DNA of 51,571 nt from a bacterium. Its GTDB lineage: Bacteria; Gemmatimonadota; Gemmatimonadetes; Longimicrobiales; RSA9. The stretch spans positions 1 to 51,571 of the forward strand of contig QGVH01000025.1 in assembly GCA_003242735.1 (NCBI GenBank), read 5' to 3'. Below, in pieces: positions 50,994-51,571 of the stretch (the first letter of the stretch is position 1; every line of letters starts with the position of its first letter). The notes beneath the pieces were generated by a model. That model saw only the letters and a list, made by a program, of their open reading frames with translations, was not told the origin of the DNA and made no database searches. Position numbers and translations under genes: made by a program.

Positions 50994-51571
50994 ATGGCGA
51001 CAGCTGAGACCACGGCGCTCCGGACCGCCCCCGCTCATCGCAGCGGATTGTGGAGCTGGATCACGACAGTCGACCACAAGCGCATCGGCATCCTGTACGG
51101 CGCCACCTCGCTCTTCTTCTTGCTGGTCGGCGGACTCGAGGCGTTGCTCATCCGCCTCCAGCTCGCCGTCCCCGACAACGACCTGATCGGGCCGGAGCTG
51201 TACAACCAGCTCTTCACGATGCACGGCACGACCATGGTCTTCCTGGTCGGGATGCCGATCGCCGTCGCTTTCTTCAACTACATCGTCCCGCTCCAGATCG
51301 GCGCGCGCGACGTCGCGTTCCCGCGACTCAACGCGCTGTCGTACTGGATCTTCCTGTTCGGCGCGCTGCTCATGAACTCGAGCTTCCTGTTCGGCGCAGC
51401 GCCCAACGCGGGATGGTTCGGCTACGCGCCGCTGACCGGTGAGCAGTACTCGCCCGGCCTGAACATCGACTTCTGGGTCCTCGGGCTCCAGGTGCTGGGC
51501 GTCGCCTCCATCATGGGTGGGATCAACTTCATCACCACCATCATCAACCTGCGCGCGCCGGGCATGCGGCT
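50994..51571 (+). CDS. ctaD: cytochrome c oxidase subunit I, N-terminal part (cut by window end)
   Basis: The first 192 residues of the catalytic subunit. VDHKRIGILYGATSLFFFLVGG starts helix I. TMHGTTMVFLVGMP (helix II) contains the heme a ligand His, one of the invariant residues. SYWIFLFGALLMNSSFLFG and LGLQVLGVASIMGGINFITTI are helices III and IV. The rest, with the copper-binding His and the Tyr cross-link, is beyond the window. The start ATG 50994 lies 107 bases after ctaC. With ctaC it forms the core of an aa3/caa3-type terminal oxidase. Confidence 0.96.
   Translation, partial: MATAETTALRTAPAHRSGLWSWITTVDHKRIGILYGATSLFFLLVGGLEALLIRLQLAVPDNDLIGPELYNQLFTMHGTTMVFLVGMPIAVAFFNYIVPLQIGARDVAFPRLNALSYWIFLFGALLMNSSFLFGAAPNAGWFGYAPLTGEQYSPGLNIDFWVLGLQVLGVASIMGGINFITTIINLRAPGMR

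Noticed and set aside
1..51571. tRNA, rRNA, insertion sequence or phage genes
   Set aside because: I looked for tRNA-like arms, transposase or integrase motifs and terminal repeats and saw none that I could support.

Overview
This window is very GC-rich bacterial chromosome, densely packed on both strands. It encodes an outer membrane (an Omp85/BamA-type protein, several lipoproteins with lipobox cysteines, barrel-like secreted proteins) and aerobic respiration (heme A synthase, aa3-type cytochrome c oxidase). A degraded permease of the ADOP/MacB type and decayed six-bladed beta-propeller lipoproteins are in the style of Gemmatimonadota or Acidobacteriota. Gemmatimonadota is my best guess. 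It is an inference from gene style, not a tested placement. I saw no rRNA, tRNA, CRISPR array, transposase or integrase.

Left part (1-13.9 kb): the tail of a metallophosphoesterase; a cardiolipin-synthase-like phospholipase D overlapping a DNA topoisomerase IB; a broken ADOP permease behind a striking 13-bp-arm inverted repeat; an unrecognised protein with a possible PD-(D/E)XK nuclease signature; an SH3-like lipoprotein; an intact NfeD-like gene followed by a flotillin relic. Next comes a stress cluster (tandem universal stress protein, phosphoribosyltransferase, Hsp20, paired CBS domains, dienelactone-hydrolase-like enzyme and a 98-residue companion), whose composition recalls the mycobacterial DosR dormancy set. 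A large subtilisin-like lipoprotein closes this part.

Middle part (14-35 kb): a D-2-hydroxyacid dehydrogenase; a copper-chaperone-like protein coupled to a small unknown gene; an Omp85 protein; an EreA/ChaN/Tiki-fold protein; a secreted barrel-like protein; a lone response-regulator receiver with a good promoter; a 65-residue orphan gene with its own promoter and strong terminator; an NhaC antiporter overlapping a debranching-type glycosidase; a GAF histidine kinase fused to a receiver; a DUF1207-like protein coupled to galactokinase; and a three-gene operon (GMC oxidoreductase, Gfo/Idh/MocA dehydrogenase, two-repeat membrane protein).

Right part (35-51.6 kb): msrA; about 1 kb of GC-rich apparently non-coding DNA with a hairpin-forming direct repeat; a complete serine-biosynthesis block (serB, a class V aminotransferase, serA) with an attenuator-like leader and a textbook terminator; two decayed beta-propeller genes; a UPF0316/DUF2179-type membrane protein; a patatin; a P1/DmpA peptidase; a GlpB-like flavoprotein with a ferredoxin; and the start of the respiratory block ctaA, ctaC with fused cytochrome c, and ctaD (cut by the window end).

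Most real genes are intact while several of the envelope-facing paralog families (ADOP permease, propellers, flotillin) are broken, suggesting lineage-specific decay of redundant gene copies. Two of the apparent frameshifts sit in homopolymers and could be sequencing errors.
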